A stretch of DNA of 64,000 nt from Hyposmocoma kahamanoa (GCF_003589595.1 NW_020653766.1:1424714-1488713), one strand, 5' to 3'; positions 10,340 to 22,430 are shown, counted from the stretch's first letter. The notes: a model not told the origin generated them from the sequence alone. Numbers and translations are program-made.

Positions 10340-11189
10340 TACATAAATTGGAAATTTAATACCAGCTGTGTCTGTCAGAGCCATAGACTACGAATTATGT
10401 TTGTAATTTTTTGCACGAATTTTCAAAAGTAGTTAACAAATTGAATATGAGTGGAATGAGAGGCCTTTTCACTCTATTTCATAGACTTTAAATATGGCGG
10501 AAGGTCACGTATTGACTGTAAATTTTTTATTAGTGCGTTAGCTTATAATATCTTTTGTGAATCGATTGTGATGATAGCACTGTATTTAATCGTTTGCATC
10601 GTGCTGCTTTAAAAATTTGAACTTTGATAAAGAAACTCTTTATAAAACACCCTATATACTGTGGTTAACCTTCACAGGTTGATTGGTCGGTCGTTTAATG
10701 TGGAATGCCGCAGAAGCACGGTTCAAGGTGCGGTGACGGAGAAATTACTTTACCAATTTATTACATTATATTTTTCATGACATTCTTGTTATTTAAGCGA
10801 TATAACTTACGCTGATTGTAATAAGGATGGTTCCAATAGTTTACGATGAATTTATTTCCGTGATATTTCATTTATTCACAATGGGTAGTTCATGGTACTA
10901 AAGTTAGGTGTGTTAGAAGGATTTTGGAGGAAATTGACAAAACTTTAAAAATATATGTAGGTAATATAGGTAGGGCCATGTAGCGCGTATATTGCATCAG
11001 CGGGCGCAGTGCAAGACTGGCACAAATAACCACACGGCCGCGCCGGCGTCCGCGCAGCATGCTCTATGTTAAGAGCAATTTACACAGAGGTGACGGCTAC
11101 AGTACGTCTCGAGTGGCCCTTTTAATTTTTTATTCCACAAAATAAATTCAAATTTAATGGTCATGGTTCTTAATACCGTGGGCAATGAG
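10340..11189. other. No gene seen
   Basis: About 10980-11110 is richer in GC (ACACGGCCGCGCCGGCGTCC) than its surroundings but has no ORF or repeat partner in the window. Otherwise nothing. Confidence 0.45.
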
Positions 11190-11835
11190 CACGATGTTGC
11201 TACTGCTAGACTGGTTTACTTTGTTACTTCCATAGTATAATGTCCTACGGGATTCTCATGTGGGGTAAAGCGGCAGATATTCAAACCATATTTGTATTGC
11301 AAAAACGAGCGATTCGTTCTGTGTACCTACCGTCTAGGTTCTCGGGCTTCTCTCAGAGGAAAGTTTAAGGAGATTGGTATCTTGACTTAAATATTTTGTA
11401 TGCCCATAAAAATATAAAGAAAGAAGATATCCATAATATTAACCTTACAACTAAGTCCAAACTCATGGCACCACGATTTCGTTTAACTAAGGTAAACGAT
11501 CTTTTATGGAGATCTGTATACATTTTCACAATAAGATTCCGGAGCAAATGTTAAGATTATCATTTCATATGTTAAAAACTTGCATTAAAAGTTATATTAC
11601 AAAATTGTAGACTACGTGTTAGATAAAGATGTTTGGAAAGACAACATGAGTCTAGATTCCACATAAATATGATTCAAAATGTATTCTAAAACACAGTTTA
11701 TATGAAAAGAATAATCCCTAGATGCTCGTTCTTCTCAGGGAAGTCGGCACAGTGAAAGAGCAGTGGCTTAGAAAATGACGTTTTCAAATGTAAAAATTTT
11801 ATCTATGGAATAAATGATTATTTGACTTTGACAGG
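11190..11835 (+). pseudogene. LINE-J 3' fragment, copy 2
   Basis: Nucleotide match to the LINE-J copies: TCCTACGGGATTCTCATGTG (reverse-transcriptase palm/thumb, SYGILMWG), ATTTGTATTGCAAAAACGAG, the PRFRLTK-coding block, and the 3' end ATGGAATAAATGATTATTTG followed by ACTTTGAC. Frames are broken by several small indels. The ordered C-terminal blocks resemble ORF2 of Jockey/CR1-like non-LTR retrotransposons. Confidence 0.8.
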
Positions 11836-11849
11836 GACCCACGAGAGAC

Positions 11850-14800
11850 AGTCCTTCTTAAAACACATTTAACTGTAAGTAGATAAGGGCCTTAAAAACG
11901 TACGACAAGCTACAATTTTTTTAACAATCTTTTAACTCTTATTTAAGTAACAATAAAATTATTTAACTGTTATATAACTCAAATTACTATTTTTATATAT
12001 AAGACGATTACATACTTATAAACTTAGATATGTATTTCAATGGTATCAAAATGGTTTAGTCAAGTAACGGCACAACTTTCTCCATGGGTTCGCCATACGA
12101 CCTCGGTTGAAGGTCAGTTACGTAGTCTGGGAATCAAATGAATATTCTGGTGCGGTGCGCATGGGCACCCTAGTGCCCGTCTTACCCAATGTGCCACTGC
12201 CCACTATCCAGCTAATTTAGGCCTCTGACATCATCTATATATAACTGGATATTATTATGTCAAGTAGAAGTTGGAAGATGCAATAGAACAGTCTCCATTT
12301 GTGCAACAATACCTACCCTTGTTGGTGGCGGCGTTTTATTACCAAGGGATTTGTTCAGGTCTTCCTTTGGAGTGAATATGATAATGATTAGGGCTCGGAT
12401 AAATCTTAAAATATGGAAAAGATATGGAGATAAAAAAATTTGGATTGGAAAATAAAAATTCACTTTTTTTTCTAAATATCATTATTTATGTAGAAAACAA
12501 ATTAAAGAACGTCAATTATTGAAAGCAAACATATGTAAATACTTATTCATCCGGGGCCTAACCGTAATGATAGTGTTACCACTTTTACCATTTGTAGCCG
12601 TACGGAACTGTAGGAAAGTCCTGTTCTATTCTGTAATTCTAATATAGAGTAATTCGAAAACAGAGGTGGGCTCTGTGACCACGGGCCACTACCTTCATGT
12701 TTAATTCTTTGGGTAACCCCTACTCTCGAAAGTCGACTTACACCAGTCGACAGTAGGACAATTGCGTCACCTCACCTGTTTTGAATAAATTCGGAAGGTG
12801 TCGACTAATACCTACGCTCTTGGCCCGTAATATGCAAATGCCCACTCTATGTCAAGGCCAGAATCCGTAGGTTCTGCTTAAAATGAAAACAAAAAGAAAT
12901 CAATGATACTTACCACATATGTGGACTCGCCATATTTATACTGCGAATTAGAACCAATATGACTACATTAACCACTTCACTATCGGAAAAAGCGATAATG
13001 TTTTAGAGAAAAAAATATATTGCTCGAATTTTGAAACTTGTTATTTATCTCCATAGTACAAAACAAAGGAACATTACAGTAGAAATACACATTATGCGAC
13101 TGCCAAGAAAAGGATTTACAAAATCAGATATAAGAATTTGGAGCTATAAAATGGGTACCCATTCATCAATTTGGTTCTATTATACTCCGTTATAAGTACT
13201 TTAGCTATAGTATACTTTGGGTGTAGTGCTAATTCAATCTCTTTGTGCACTCACCAGATGTAAATCGAAAAGTGTAACGCATGAGGTAGGACTATTCGCG
13301 ATACCCTTTCGAAAGATTTTAATACTAACTATAACTTGAAATTAAAATATCCTTCCATGATTTTGAATCGAACCTGATAGATCTCAGCCTTAATGTTAAT
13401 AAACAAAGTTGTTTACCAAAAGCTTTTGCCTTGTACTAAAATAATAAATCGTAAAAATTCACCTAAGAGCATGTTTATTAATCAAGATGGCACGCCCTGA
13501 CCGTATATCGCCCATAAACATTTTTTTTTTTGTAATTGCAGAAATACGTGTTATATGCTGTTACGCAACCATATTTGCATTGCATTATATACGCATACCG
13601 TGTCTAACATTTCTAAAAATTTAGGACAAGTATAACAATAATAAGATTATTGAATGCTATAGAGTACTTTTAGTGGTTGCGAATTAGCAGTTTCCTGTAG
13701 TATAATTTGCAGTTTTCTGTAATATATGAATTATATTGTTTTTGGATGCCTTGGTTCAAGTAGAAAGCTAGGCAATATTAGTACCTAACAGGGTCATCGT
13801 GTTCGTATTTGAAGACTAAACAATAAATTTTAATTGAAAGCGAGGACCATGGTCACACTACTTTTTTAATACGATGTAAATTTATTAACAATATTAGAAT
13901 AAGTATGCAATTTGACGAAAACAATCGCGTCACAAGCATCAAATATTTATTGGCGCCGTTCACATTTCAAGAGAACTGAGTAGGGGTAATCTCGAACACC
14001 ATTGTGAAATATTATAAATACTTATGGGATTCAGAATCAGCGGTTGACGTACAGCTTTTGTACACCATGGAGGTATCGTTTATTCTTCAAAAAGGTGATG
14101 GTAAATAAATTATTAAAATGGGTAGTAATATTCGTCTTAATATCACAAAATATGCCAGTTGATATTGGCGTGTTTTATACTATGATTGGCAAGTGCAGAC
14201 TAACTGTCTTCTCCATTATAACAATTAACATCGACACAAAATAAATTAGTATGTATTTTTAGTAGGATTCGTGTTAGTCACAGACATATATCTATATAGA
14301 CGCCGCAAGTACAGCAATTTGTAAGAAAACCAAGCGTGCCACATTTTTTGTACCCACTACGATGTCACAAGAACTATTTAGTGATGGGAAACCTGCTTCC
14401 GCTCTAATACGCGTCTATCTAGACATATGTCTGTGGTGTCGGTAGTGGTTTTTCTCGCCATTTGATTTCTTCATCAACGTTAATTCAATAAAGATGTAGA
14501 TTTCTGTGAGATTCGGATTAGGGTTATGAATAATAAATAACATTCAGTTTCAATCGACACATTGCAGCCATCTCAATTTATCTTTTTCAAATAGATTCAG
14601 ATAAAGAAGTTAATCTTAGTTATTATAAAAGGCTAATAGTAAATAGAATTCGTGTTCTGTCTTTATTTACAACTAAGATTATATGTGTGGCCCATTTAGT
14701 GGTCCAAATTTATTTTAAGTAATAAGAGTCTCTATGCCGCGAATATCAGTTGTTTAGAATGCTAAATTCTTGGTTATTTCATGTTACCATTTTGAACCAG

Positions 14801-15050
14801 TATCTCGCAGTAACTGTAACGTCGTCTGCCCAGCCTTTTCATTTAAATACTATTTGTTACATTAAGCAATCTGAAATCTAAAAATAAATAAAATAAAATG
14901 TTTCTTTATTTAGGTATTAATATATTTACCCATTTATATATTTATTACATTATATAATTATTAAACTGAATTTTATTTACCGAATATTGTTATTAATAAC
15001 GGTATTGTACTTTATAAAAACGATATTTGCATTTAATTCGTGTTTATGAT
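11850..15050. other. No gene seen over about 3.2 kb
   Basis: AT-rich sequence with no recognised coding segment. Segments at 12100-12240 and 12660-12740 are somewhat GC-richer (GCGCATGGGCACCCTAGTGC) but have no partner in this window. Short frames such as 14044-14244 have no homology that I can recognise. Confidence 0.5.
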
Positions 15051-15450
15051 NNNNNNNNNNNNNNNNNNNNNNNNNNNNNNNNNNNNNNNNNNNNNNNNNN
15101 NNNNNNNNNNNNNNNNNNNNNNNNNNNNNNNNNNNNNNNNNNNNNNNNNNNNNNNNNNNNNNNNNNNNNNNNNNNNNNNNNNNNNNNNNNNNNNNNNNNN
15201 NNNNNNNNNNNNNNNNNNNNNNNNNNNNNNNNNNNNNNNNNNNNNNNNNNNNNNNNNNNNNNNNNNNNNNNNNNNNNNNNNNNNNNNNNNNNNNNNNNNN
15301 NNNNNNNNNNNNNNNNNNNNNNNNNNNNNNNNNNNNNNNNNNNNNNNNNNNNNNNNNNNNNNNNNNNNNNNNNNNNNNNNNNNNNNNNNNNNNNNNNNNN
15401 NNNNNNNNNNNNNNNNNNNNNNNNNNNNNNNNNNNNNNNNNNNNNNNNNN
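15051..15450. other. Assembly gap (400 N)
   Basis: Exactly 400 consecutive N. Reading frames spanning it are artefacts. Confidence 0.99.
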
Positions 15451-15710
15451 TATTTGTATGTTTGTAGAGATAGCAATAAAGGCTGCTTGTCAATAATTAA
15501 TAATACTGCTTAGACTCTCAAGGCAATTATGCACTACTCATTCATTGATCTAAATGATTATTATAAGTAACTCATTGCTTTCGCTTGTAAACTCAGAGAA
15601 GTTGGGAGAATTTTCTAATACAAGCATAAATTTGTTTAACGGGAATACCTCATCTACGATATGAATCAAATTTGAGAAAAAAAATACATTTTTATTTTGA
15701 TTATGAGTAC

Positions 15711-15769
15711 AAAGATCGAACGCACAGAATTTTTTCTTTTTTTTAAATTTTTCTGTGTGTTCAATCTTT
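15711..15769. repeat. Short inverted repeat
   Basis: CAAAGATCGAACGCACAGAA (15711-15730) is answered by TTCTGTGTGTTCAATCTTTG (15750-15769), one mismatch, with a T-rich loop. A related half-unit (TTTGTGTTCGATCTTGC) is seen near 24883, so this may be the end of a small transposon. Confidence 0.5.
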
Positions 15770-15872
15770 GCGAAACTAGTGGAGTTACTTTACGAAAAAT
15801 CTCTATAAATAAGTTTTAATTTATTGTTATTATTTTTCATTATTAATATTCCTTGTTAATAATGTTGTCTTT

Positions 15873-16380
15873 TTGGGTGCGACCTTAGTAAACTTCAATG
15901 GTTTCCACATATATCGACCCCTCCTACGTAAAATATCGTATGTTGAAATTGCCAAGTTTACAGAGGAGCGTTTTAAAGTTTTGAATTCACTGAAATGAGT
16001 ATAATTATAAATGAGAAATGCTAGTCACGTGTTATGCACATTTCAGTGAATTCAAAACTTTAAAACCCTCCCCTGTAAACTTGGCAATTTCGACATACGA
16101 TACTTTACGTAGGACGCGTCGAATTATCTTACTTAGCCAGGAGATTAATAGCTCTGCTGCGTACGCAGTCCGTAGAATACGTGAGCTTAACGATGTTCGT
16201 ACTGCTACACTAGTTTACTTCAGTTACTTCCGTAGTATAATGTCCTACAGGATTCTCATGTGGGTTAAAGCGGTAGATATACAAACTGTGACTGTGAGAC
16301 TGCGGCATCACAGTACATTTACTCAAATATTTTATATGCTCGTAAAATATACATAATTTCGTTAAATAAATCTCTTTAAA
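15873..16380 (+). pseudogene. LINE-J fragment, copy 3, split by a hairpin element
   Basis: The left part (15873-15913, ending AATGGTTTCCACATATA) and the right part (from about 16125, SSAAYAVRRIREL then FSYFRSIMSY) are adjacent in the copy at 21.55 kb. Here they are separated by the fold-back at 15922-16114. Downstream of 16290 the sequence jumps to the block encoding the CATCACAGTACATTTACTCA region, so there is also an internal deletion. Confidence 0.75.
15922..16114. mobile_element. Fold-back MITE inserted in LINE-J
   Basis: Two 76-bp arms (15922-15997 and 16039-16114) are inverted copies of each other with few mismatches: TCCTACGTAAAATATCGTAT versus ATACGATACTTTACGTAGGA. The loop is 41 bp. 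It lies at the point where the LINE-J sequence is interrupted, so it inserted after the LINE. The exact ends and target duplication are unclear. Confidence 0.75.
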
Positions 16381-16854
16381 TATTTATCTCGTTCAACCTG
16401 TCACCCTGTATATTTAGGCAACCTCCTAGTATTTGAACCAAGGTAAGTTTTACTAACCTATCTTTTTTTAAGATTGCACACATTGGACATTAGTAGACAA
16501 TATTGACGACAAAGGTCAATTGAACTGCATGCAAGAAATATGACTATATAAGTACTTTTGTGACCATGTAAGTCACGTAGTATTTGAATATAAGACGTGC
16601 AATACAATACAGGCGCGGCGACAGGTTTTTTATTTGAAATCTGTAAAAGTTTGGCGATAGTAGTGTGGAAATAGTCTGACCTCGATGCAAGTATGAACGT
16701 GATATAGTTTTGGGGAGATAACATCGCCCTGTCCTTCTCCCCGCTGAAACAGGATAGCTTTCGAGTTTTGGTCCTATAGTCAGACTGACATAGGAGCGTT
16801 TTTGTACAAATACTTCAGTACTTCAATATATCGGCAGTCGAGTTGGCATCGCTA

Positions 16855-17290
16855 GAGAGACTACAGTACAGCCCAGGTTTCAATCGAATCAAAGGCTTGC
16901 TCGTATTCCACAAACGCTAAGCATAAAGGCAGGTTATATGTATGTGGTCCACGGTACCAACGCCTTTTCGGAAGCCGGCTTGTTCGGGAGGCTGGAAGTC
17001 AACAAACCTGCCTGTGAGACGGTTGGTAATGACTCTCGAAAACAATTTATAAAGATGGTTCAGAAGCGAGATGGATCTGTATTATCATCAGTTCTTCAAT
17101 AGGGCTTTGTCGCCCTTTTTGAAGAAAAGCACCACACAGACTTCTCCGTGCTTGCGGCCTTTGTAAGACTGAATTGAATAACCTCTGAACGGTCATCACC
17201 TGGTGCTCTGTTGTTTTTTAACAGTTTGAAAGCCATACTACTCTCGTACAGGCTGATGTCCGGGTTGTTGTCGGTACTTATAGTGTCGGG
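16855..17290 (-). pseudogene. RTE-like LINE reverse-transcriptase remnant
   Basis: Minus-strand translation gives, with frameshifts, the early reverse-transcriptase motifs in order: a N-APG-D segment (KNNRAPGDD), SVWCFSSKR (usually xxLFKKGD), INCFRE-LPTV, a PPNKPASEK-like segment (usually EQAGFRxG), a VPWTTYI segment, and SLDSIETWAVL (catalytic block A, usually KAFDSIE). This is the N-terminal half of a LINE RT domain. Multiple frameshifts; dead. Confidence 0.65.
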
Positions 17291-17428
17291 TCAAACTAAC
17301 TCTCGGATCGTTAGCGAGATTTATGACGGGTTTCCGTGTTGACGTGTATTTATATTAAGTTATTTATATTTTGTTAGTTGTTCTTTAAATTATTTTTGTT
17401 TTTATATTTTCTTAAAAAAATTTGTACT

Positions 17429-17671
17429 ATCTAATTACCGTATCTATGGCTACGGTAATTAGATCTAATTACCGTTTCCACAAAATATTTGTGTCTTAAT
17501 AACTCGAAAACTATTTTATATATTATAATGTCATTTAGACATATTGATAGTTTAGCTTAAAGTTTTCATATTTCAGTGTTATCGGGTATAATCAGCGAGA
17601 AAAATCCATGGCTACGGTAATTAGGCCGATAACACCGAAATGGCTACGGTAATTAGGCTGAGAACACCGAA
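17429..17671. repeat. TGGCTACGGTAATTAG repeat cluster
   Basis: The 16-mer TGGCTACGGTAATTAG occurs at 17447-17462, 17609-17624 and 17641-17656. The last two are part of a 32-bp tandem duplication (17608-17639, 17640-17671; two mismatches) that also contains AACACCGAA. Inverted cores CTAATTACCGT lie at 17431-17441 and 17465-17475, giving a perfect 14-bp hairpin (17429-17442 with 17451-17464). Function unknown. Confidence 0.7.
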
Positions 17672-17679
17672 TGTGAGAA

Positions 17680-18234
17680 TGGGCGGGATCTAAAACTATA
17701 ACAAAAAAAATTGACTTAAATATGTGAGTTATCCGATAATTTAGTTAATATTGAAAAGCATTATAACTCGTATTCTCACGTGATGATAAGTAACAAGGAC
17801 GCGACGTCATTTGCGCTCAATGAAAACCAAATCTTTTAAAACATCTCATTTGCAAATGTGCTTTAAAATAAAAAAAATGTTTTCGTAGACTTCAATAACT
17901 ATCATCATCGTCAACACATTTATACGCTCCACTCCTGAGCACGGGTATCCTTTTAGGCGAGGATTTTAGGCCATACAAGTTTCAATACGGGAGTTTTTCA
18001 AATTAGATTTCGCTCATAAATTCCGAAAAACCAGTGAGAATTCGAACCGGTAGCCTCTGCTTGAGAGGCGGACTGTCAATATCTATGTTGCCGTGCTAAT
18101 TTCACTTTCACATTCACTACTCATTTTCATACTTGTCGGCAAAAGTATCCATCTGCTTTGCACGCAGTAATCTGCGTTGTGACTACATCCACAACCATTT
18201 TCCAAATTTCCGTAATGCTCTTACTTTTAAAACA
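17680..18234. other. No gene; tRNA-like scrap on minus strand
   Basis: Around 18030-18075 the minus strand reads like a tRNA/SINE head: GCCTCTCAAGCAGAGGC followed by GGTTCGAATTC (B-box-like). Without the rest of the cloverleaf I treat it as SINE debris. Nothing else is recognised. Confidence 0.35.
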
Positions 18235-18846
18235 TTGTATTCATCGTTTGTGAGAAGTATCTTAGAATTTGGAAGTGTAGTTTGGAACCCTCGTTGATGC
18301 TTTAGAAAAAGTGAAGAAAAAATTTATCAAGAACCCTTGTTACCGGACTTCATGCAAAGAATTTAAAGCTCCATTCTTACATAATAGGAGAAACTTTATT
18401 GATTCGTTTTTTCTGTACAAATTATTAAATGTTTATGTTTCGCCGGGTCTTTACAAAAAAAATTGAGTTAAAACTTCCCACTCGCATCACCTTGCGTTCT
18501 AAAGCTACTATTTGTTGCAAAGTTAAACAATCTTATCTATATCTATATCAAACAATCTTAAATATACTTATGCCTTTATTTTGGATTTGCTTTTTTTATT
18601 TTCTGCTTTATTCATATTATTGACATTCTTTTAAATTTAATATGATTGATCCATTGACCTACCAATGGATTGATCGATAGAAATTGTAATATTAAATGTT
18701 AACATTCTTATTCTACATTGTATGTTGTTATGTTGTCTTCACCTATAACTGCTATAGCATTAAGTTCTTTGTTTTGTAATGTTAAATGCCTAATTGAATG
18801 ATATAATGTGTATTGTGTTGGTGAACTGAATAAATAAATAAATAAA
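18235..18846 (+). pseudogene. Jockey-like LINE 3' end
   Basis: Translation gives LRSILEFGSVVWNPR (reverse-transcriptase thumb motif), then a frameshift, then NVYVSPGLYKK and ELKLPTRITLRSKAT, an order typical of the C-terminus of Jockey-type ORF2 proteins. It is followed by about 280 bp of AT-rich 3' untranslated sequence that ends in AATAAATAAATAAATAAAG, a simple-repeat tail. The fragment is 5'-truncated, the usual outcome of LINE insertion. Confidence 0.6.
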
Positions 18847-18849
18847 GTT

Positions 18850-19489
18850 AGTAGGAGAAACTCCCATAGAAATTGTTTCTTTAGGCTAAGAGAAGAATTA
18901 TTTTAACAACAAATGTAGTGAAAAAAAAAATCATAAAATTATTTAGTATAAAATGTTTTACTTTTTTTTAAGTTGTAGAAATTATTTAAGTTTTTAATTT
19001 TTCTTATTTCTTTTTTATATTCTTTAAGCTTCTTTGTTGCTTGTGATGTTGTTTGTCGCTCATTATCTTAATTTAGTTTTTTTAGAACTCCAGGTTTGTA
19101 AGTGTATACGTGTGGTCTGTATGTATGTATATCAATTTTGGTTTATTACCTGTCCGTTGACGACTGTTTGTTTCCTTGAAATAAATAAAAAAAAACAACG
19201 CTACATTGTACAAAGAGTGGTCGTAAAACAAGTTTTACGGTTTAGTTTTGGCAGTTTAATTGATACAGTATAATGAAATCTCTGACTCAAAAACCTGCCT
19301 ACATTTTACGTCATTGATTATGCATCCAGCGAAAGAATTGTGGGAAAAAAATAAGATTTGATTGCTGACTGATATGGCATATTCGTTTCCTGGACAATGG
19401 AGTTCATTAATCTATTGTACAGGAATGTCGATTGTCCTGGTTGAGAATGAAATTATAATATATGAAGATTTAGATTAGTTTAGATTAAT
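18850..19489. other. No gene seen
   Basis: T-rich sequence. A frame at 19034-19273 is Val/Leu/Tyr-rich without recognisable homology. Confidence 0.45.
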
Positions 19490-19783
19490 AGCTTTAGCTC
19501 CTTGTGAGAGAGTTCGTCTAAGGAAGTACCTACTTCTGCCGCCAAGCAGTAATGTTACCATTACTATGTTCCGGTCTTGAAGGGTAAGGGTACTGGTGAA
19601 ATTACAGGCACTTGGGACTTGGCCGACTTATGTCTCAGGGTGACGGGCGCAGTGGCAGTGCCCCTCAGATCTTTGCGATTTAAAGCTCTGAGTGGCACTG
19701 CAACTGTTGTGGACATGCGTGTAGCGTACCATCAGGCGCACGACTTGTTCATCTCATCACTTGATACTATAAAAAAAGAAGAT
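19490..19783 (+). repeat. SINE-H family, copy 2
   Basis: A near-complete copy from the GCTCCTTGTGAGAGAGTTCG head, through GGCAGTGCCCCTCAGATCTT and ACCATCAGGCGCACGACTTG, to a short A tail at 19772-19779. A block near the head (CTGCCACCTTACC) is missing. Confidence 0.85.
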
Positions 19784-19871
19784 TTTACTAATTAAGATGC
19801 AGAAAGAAACACGGAAAAAGAAAAAATTGAGATTGTTAAGAAAAATGACCGTTATCCTTACTGGAATAGGT

Positions 19872-19872
<1 letters not shown>

Positions 19873-19907
<35 letters not shown>

Positions 19908-20480
19908 ACACCTTATTCACTGATATAACACAAATACAGATTAAGCATAAAAGAAAAACAAAACATGATTGTCATAGCAGTGAAACGGCGCTGACTCAGC
20001 ATATGCCAAAGTTTCCTAAGGCTCTGGTTTTCATTCAGAACCAACGAGAGGGATTAAGTTATTAGAAAGCAAAAATATAACGACTATGAGTGAAGTTATA
20101 CATTGACAATAATAATATACATGGTAAAGTGTAAATAGTGCATCTAAAATAACCTGTTTGACATGTAAGTGCATTTGCAAGTGTGAATATAATTAGAGCT
20201 GTAGGTGTAAGTTATGACTGTAAAGAGGATTTAATGTTGTGTAATGTAATTAGTATTATAATATAATTATACACATAATAAGAATAGATCAAAGCAACAA
20301 CAAAATCCGATTCTAGACAGACTACGTTAAAGAACAAAAACACACTACACAGATTTTTGAAGTGAGAGTAGGTGTTGCCGGTACAGTGCTTTGAATTTGG
20401 GTTTGGATGTCTCGTTGCGTATAGGTGGTGGAATATTATTCCAGCACTTATCTAATAATAATACACCCACAATTATCATC
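19873..20480 (-). pseudogene. LINE 3' end with (TATC)n tail
   Basis: On the minus strand 20480-20340 encodes CWNNIPPPIRNETSKPKFKA, the kind of W-N-LP-E-R---S--FK segment that closes many CR1/Jockey-like ORF2 proteins, ending LLSLQKSV. It is followed by roughly 430 bp of noncoding sequence and finishes in a GATA/TATC microsatellite at 19873-19906 (about eight units). A microsatellite tail at a LINE 3' end is characteristic of CR1-like elements. Confidence 0.55.
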
Positions 20481-20553
20481 ACAATATTTAAGATATTTTT
20501 AATAAGGTAACATTCGTTTAATGGACGAAATGATTGAAAATAGTGTAAGCCGA

Positions 20554-20850
20554 TTTTTTTAATAATATTAAGTGACGGGACGAACAAGTCGTGCGCCTGG
20601 TGGTAAGCTACACGCCTGTCCATAACAGTTGCAGTGCCACTCAGAGCTTTAAATTGCAAAGATCTCAGGGGCACTCCCACTGCACCCGACACCCTGAGAA
20701 TAAGTTGACAAGTTCCATGTGTCTGTAATTTCACCAGCAGCCTTACCCTTCAAAACCGGAACACTGTAATGCTGACATTACTGCTTGCCGGCAGTAATAG
20801 GTAAGGTGGCAATACTACCCTGGACGAACTCTTTGGGGCTCCAAAATATC
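20554..20850 (-). repeat. SINE-H family, copy 3
   Basis: Full-length copy in reverse orientation: T-rich tail at 20554, CAAGTCGTGCGCCTGGTGGT, AGATCTCAGGGGCACTCCCA, and the head near 20820-20850 (CCTGGACGAACTCTTTGG). Confidence 0.85.
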
Positions 20851-20944
20851 TTCTAAATGGAAGCGTTTCAAATAAAATTACACTACACATTAAATGCCAA
20901 TAATTTGTACAAATAAATAATAATACGTAACAGAATTTACTTTC

Positions 20945-21160
20945 TTCTACTTCTTGAAGTGCCATCTCTTACCGGCTATCATTAGGGCTATTTTAGACAC
21001 AACTGCACGGAACAAGGATCTTGTGCTCAGGTTGAACCATGTTCGGAGACTCTTAAGCCACGAATTACGCCTTCTTCCAGGTGGTTGTTCTCCCTGGATT
21101 TTTCCTTGCATAATTAATCGGAATAGGTCGTATTTATCATTATGCATTATATGAGCAAAG
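20945..21160 (-). pseudogene. RTE-like LINE ORF2 C-terminus
   Basis: The minus-strand frame 21147-20947 reads MHNDKYDLFRLIMQGKIQGE, then PPGRRRNSWLKSLRTWFNL, then LFRAVVSKIALMIAG. GKI-G-R--GRRR-SWL--LR-W and LFRAAVSK---A-M-A-L are typical of the last 70 residues of Proto2/RTE-like LINE endonuclease-reverse transcriptases. Uninterrupted in this stretch but lacks everything upstream. Confidence 0.65.
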
Positions 21161-21370
21161 TTCTATAGTTTGCGTTTTTTTGACAGTACTCAAGATCTTT
21201 AATTTCTTATAGGAAATACTCTTTCACTGGACACTATCCGTCCACGATATTTTTTAAATTCTTCTATAGACCACATTTCAAAGGCTTCTAAGTGCTTGCT
21301 CATATTTTGAGTTAAGGCAGACAATAAAGATAAGGGAACGGACACTATTACTGAATGACCATATTAATGA

Positions 21371-22265
21371 TACCCTCTCTAAGGTAGTTTATTGATTTAA
21401 TGCTACCAATTTATTGCTTAATGCCAAGAAGACAAAATGTGTTAAATTTGAATTACTTAACGTAAAATCGACTAGTCCAAGCATAGAAATAAACGGAGAA
21501 AAGTTAGACCTTGTTAATAAAGCAGTATCCTTGGGAGTGACCTTAGATAGGAAACTTCAATGGTTTCCACATATATTTTCCCTGTCCAGCAGATTAAGCT
21601 CCGCTGCATACGCAGTCCGCAGAATACGTGAGCTTACCGATGTTAGTACTGCTAGACTAGTTTCCTTTAGTTACTTCGTGGGGTAAAGCGGCAGATATTC
21701 AAACCATATTTGTATTGCAAAAACGAGCGATTCGTTCTGTGTCCGTCTAGGTTCTCGGGTTTCTCTTAGAGAAAAGTTTAAGGAGACTGGTATTATGATT
21801 GTGGCATCACAGTACATTTACTCAAATATTTTATATACCCGTAAAAATATACATAATTTCGATGAGAAAGAAGATATCCATAATATTAACCTTAGAGCTA
21901 AGTCCAAACTCATGGTACCACGATTTCGTTTAACCAAGATAAACAACTCTTTTGTGGGGAAATGTATACGTTTTTACAATAAGATTCCGGAGCATATATT
22001 AAGTTTATCATTTCCTAAGTTTAAAAACTAAATTAAAAATATTTTGATCGAAAAATCATATTACAAAATTGAAGACTACGTGTTAGATAAAGATGTATGA
22101 AAAGACGACATGGCTCCAGAATCCACACTAATTTGATTCAAAGTGTGTTCCATAGCATTTAAGTTTATTTGAAAGGAGCAATCCCTAGAGTTTCTTGCTC
22201 GTTCTTCTCAGGGAGGTCAGCATAGTGAACGAACAGTAGCTTAAATGTGACGTTTTCAAGTGTAC
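21371..22265 (+). pseudogene. LINE-J ORF2 C-terminal half, longest copy
   Basis: The longest LINE-J copy here. It encodes, in order, NLLLNAKKTKCVKF (after the catalytic YADD block), LGVTLDRKLQWFPHI, SSAAYAVRRIRELTD, then after a deletion and frameshift FVLQKRAIRSV-like DNA, ASQYIYSNILYTRKNI, KLMVPRFRLTKINNSF and CIRFYNKIPEHIL. These are the thumb and C-terminal domain of a Jockey/CR1-like reverse transcriptase. The catalytic palm is missing; there is an in-frame TGA near 21390 and at least two frameshifts. The tail block CTTGCTCGTTCTTCTCAGGG is shared by all other copies. Confidence 0.8.
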
Positions 22266-22430
22266 ATTTTTGTCAAAAAAAAATTGCCGGTCACATTGAC
22301 TGAACGACAACAAGGCTGACGGCAAGCCGTTTTCGCGCGAAGACGGCTTTGATATTTGAATATAGTTTTCATTTATTCATTACAAAATTTGTACGTTAAT
22401 ATAAAACATCATTTTACGTTACTATTTGTA

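Noticed and set aside
15027..15513. Several long reading frames across the N gap on both strands
   Set aside because: They exist only because N codons are not stops; 400 of the bases are unknown.
17429..17671. CRISPR-like array from the 16-mer repeats
   Set aside because: Too few repeats, irregular spacing, both orientations, and the DNA is plainly from an insect.
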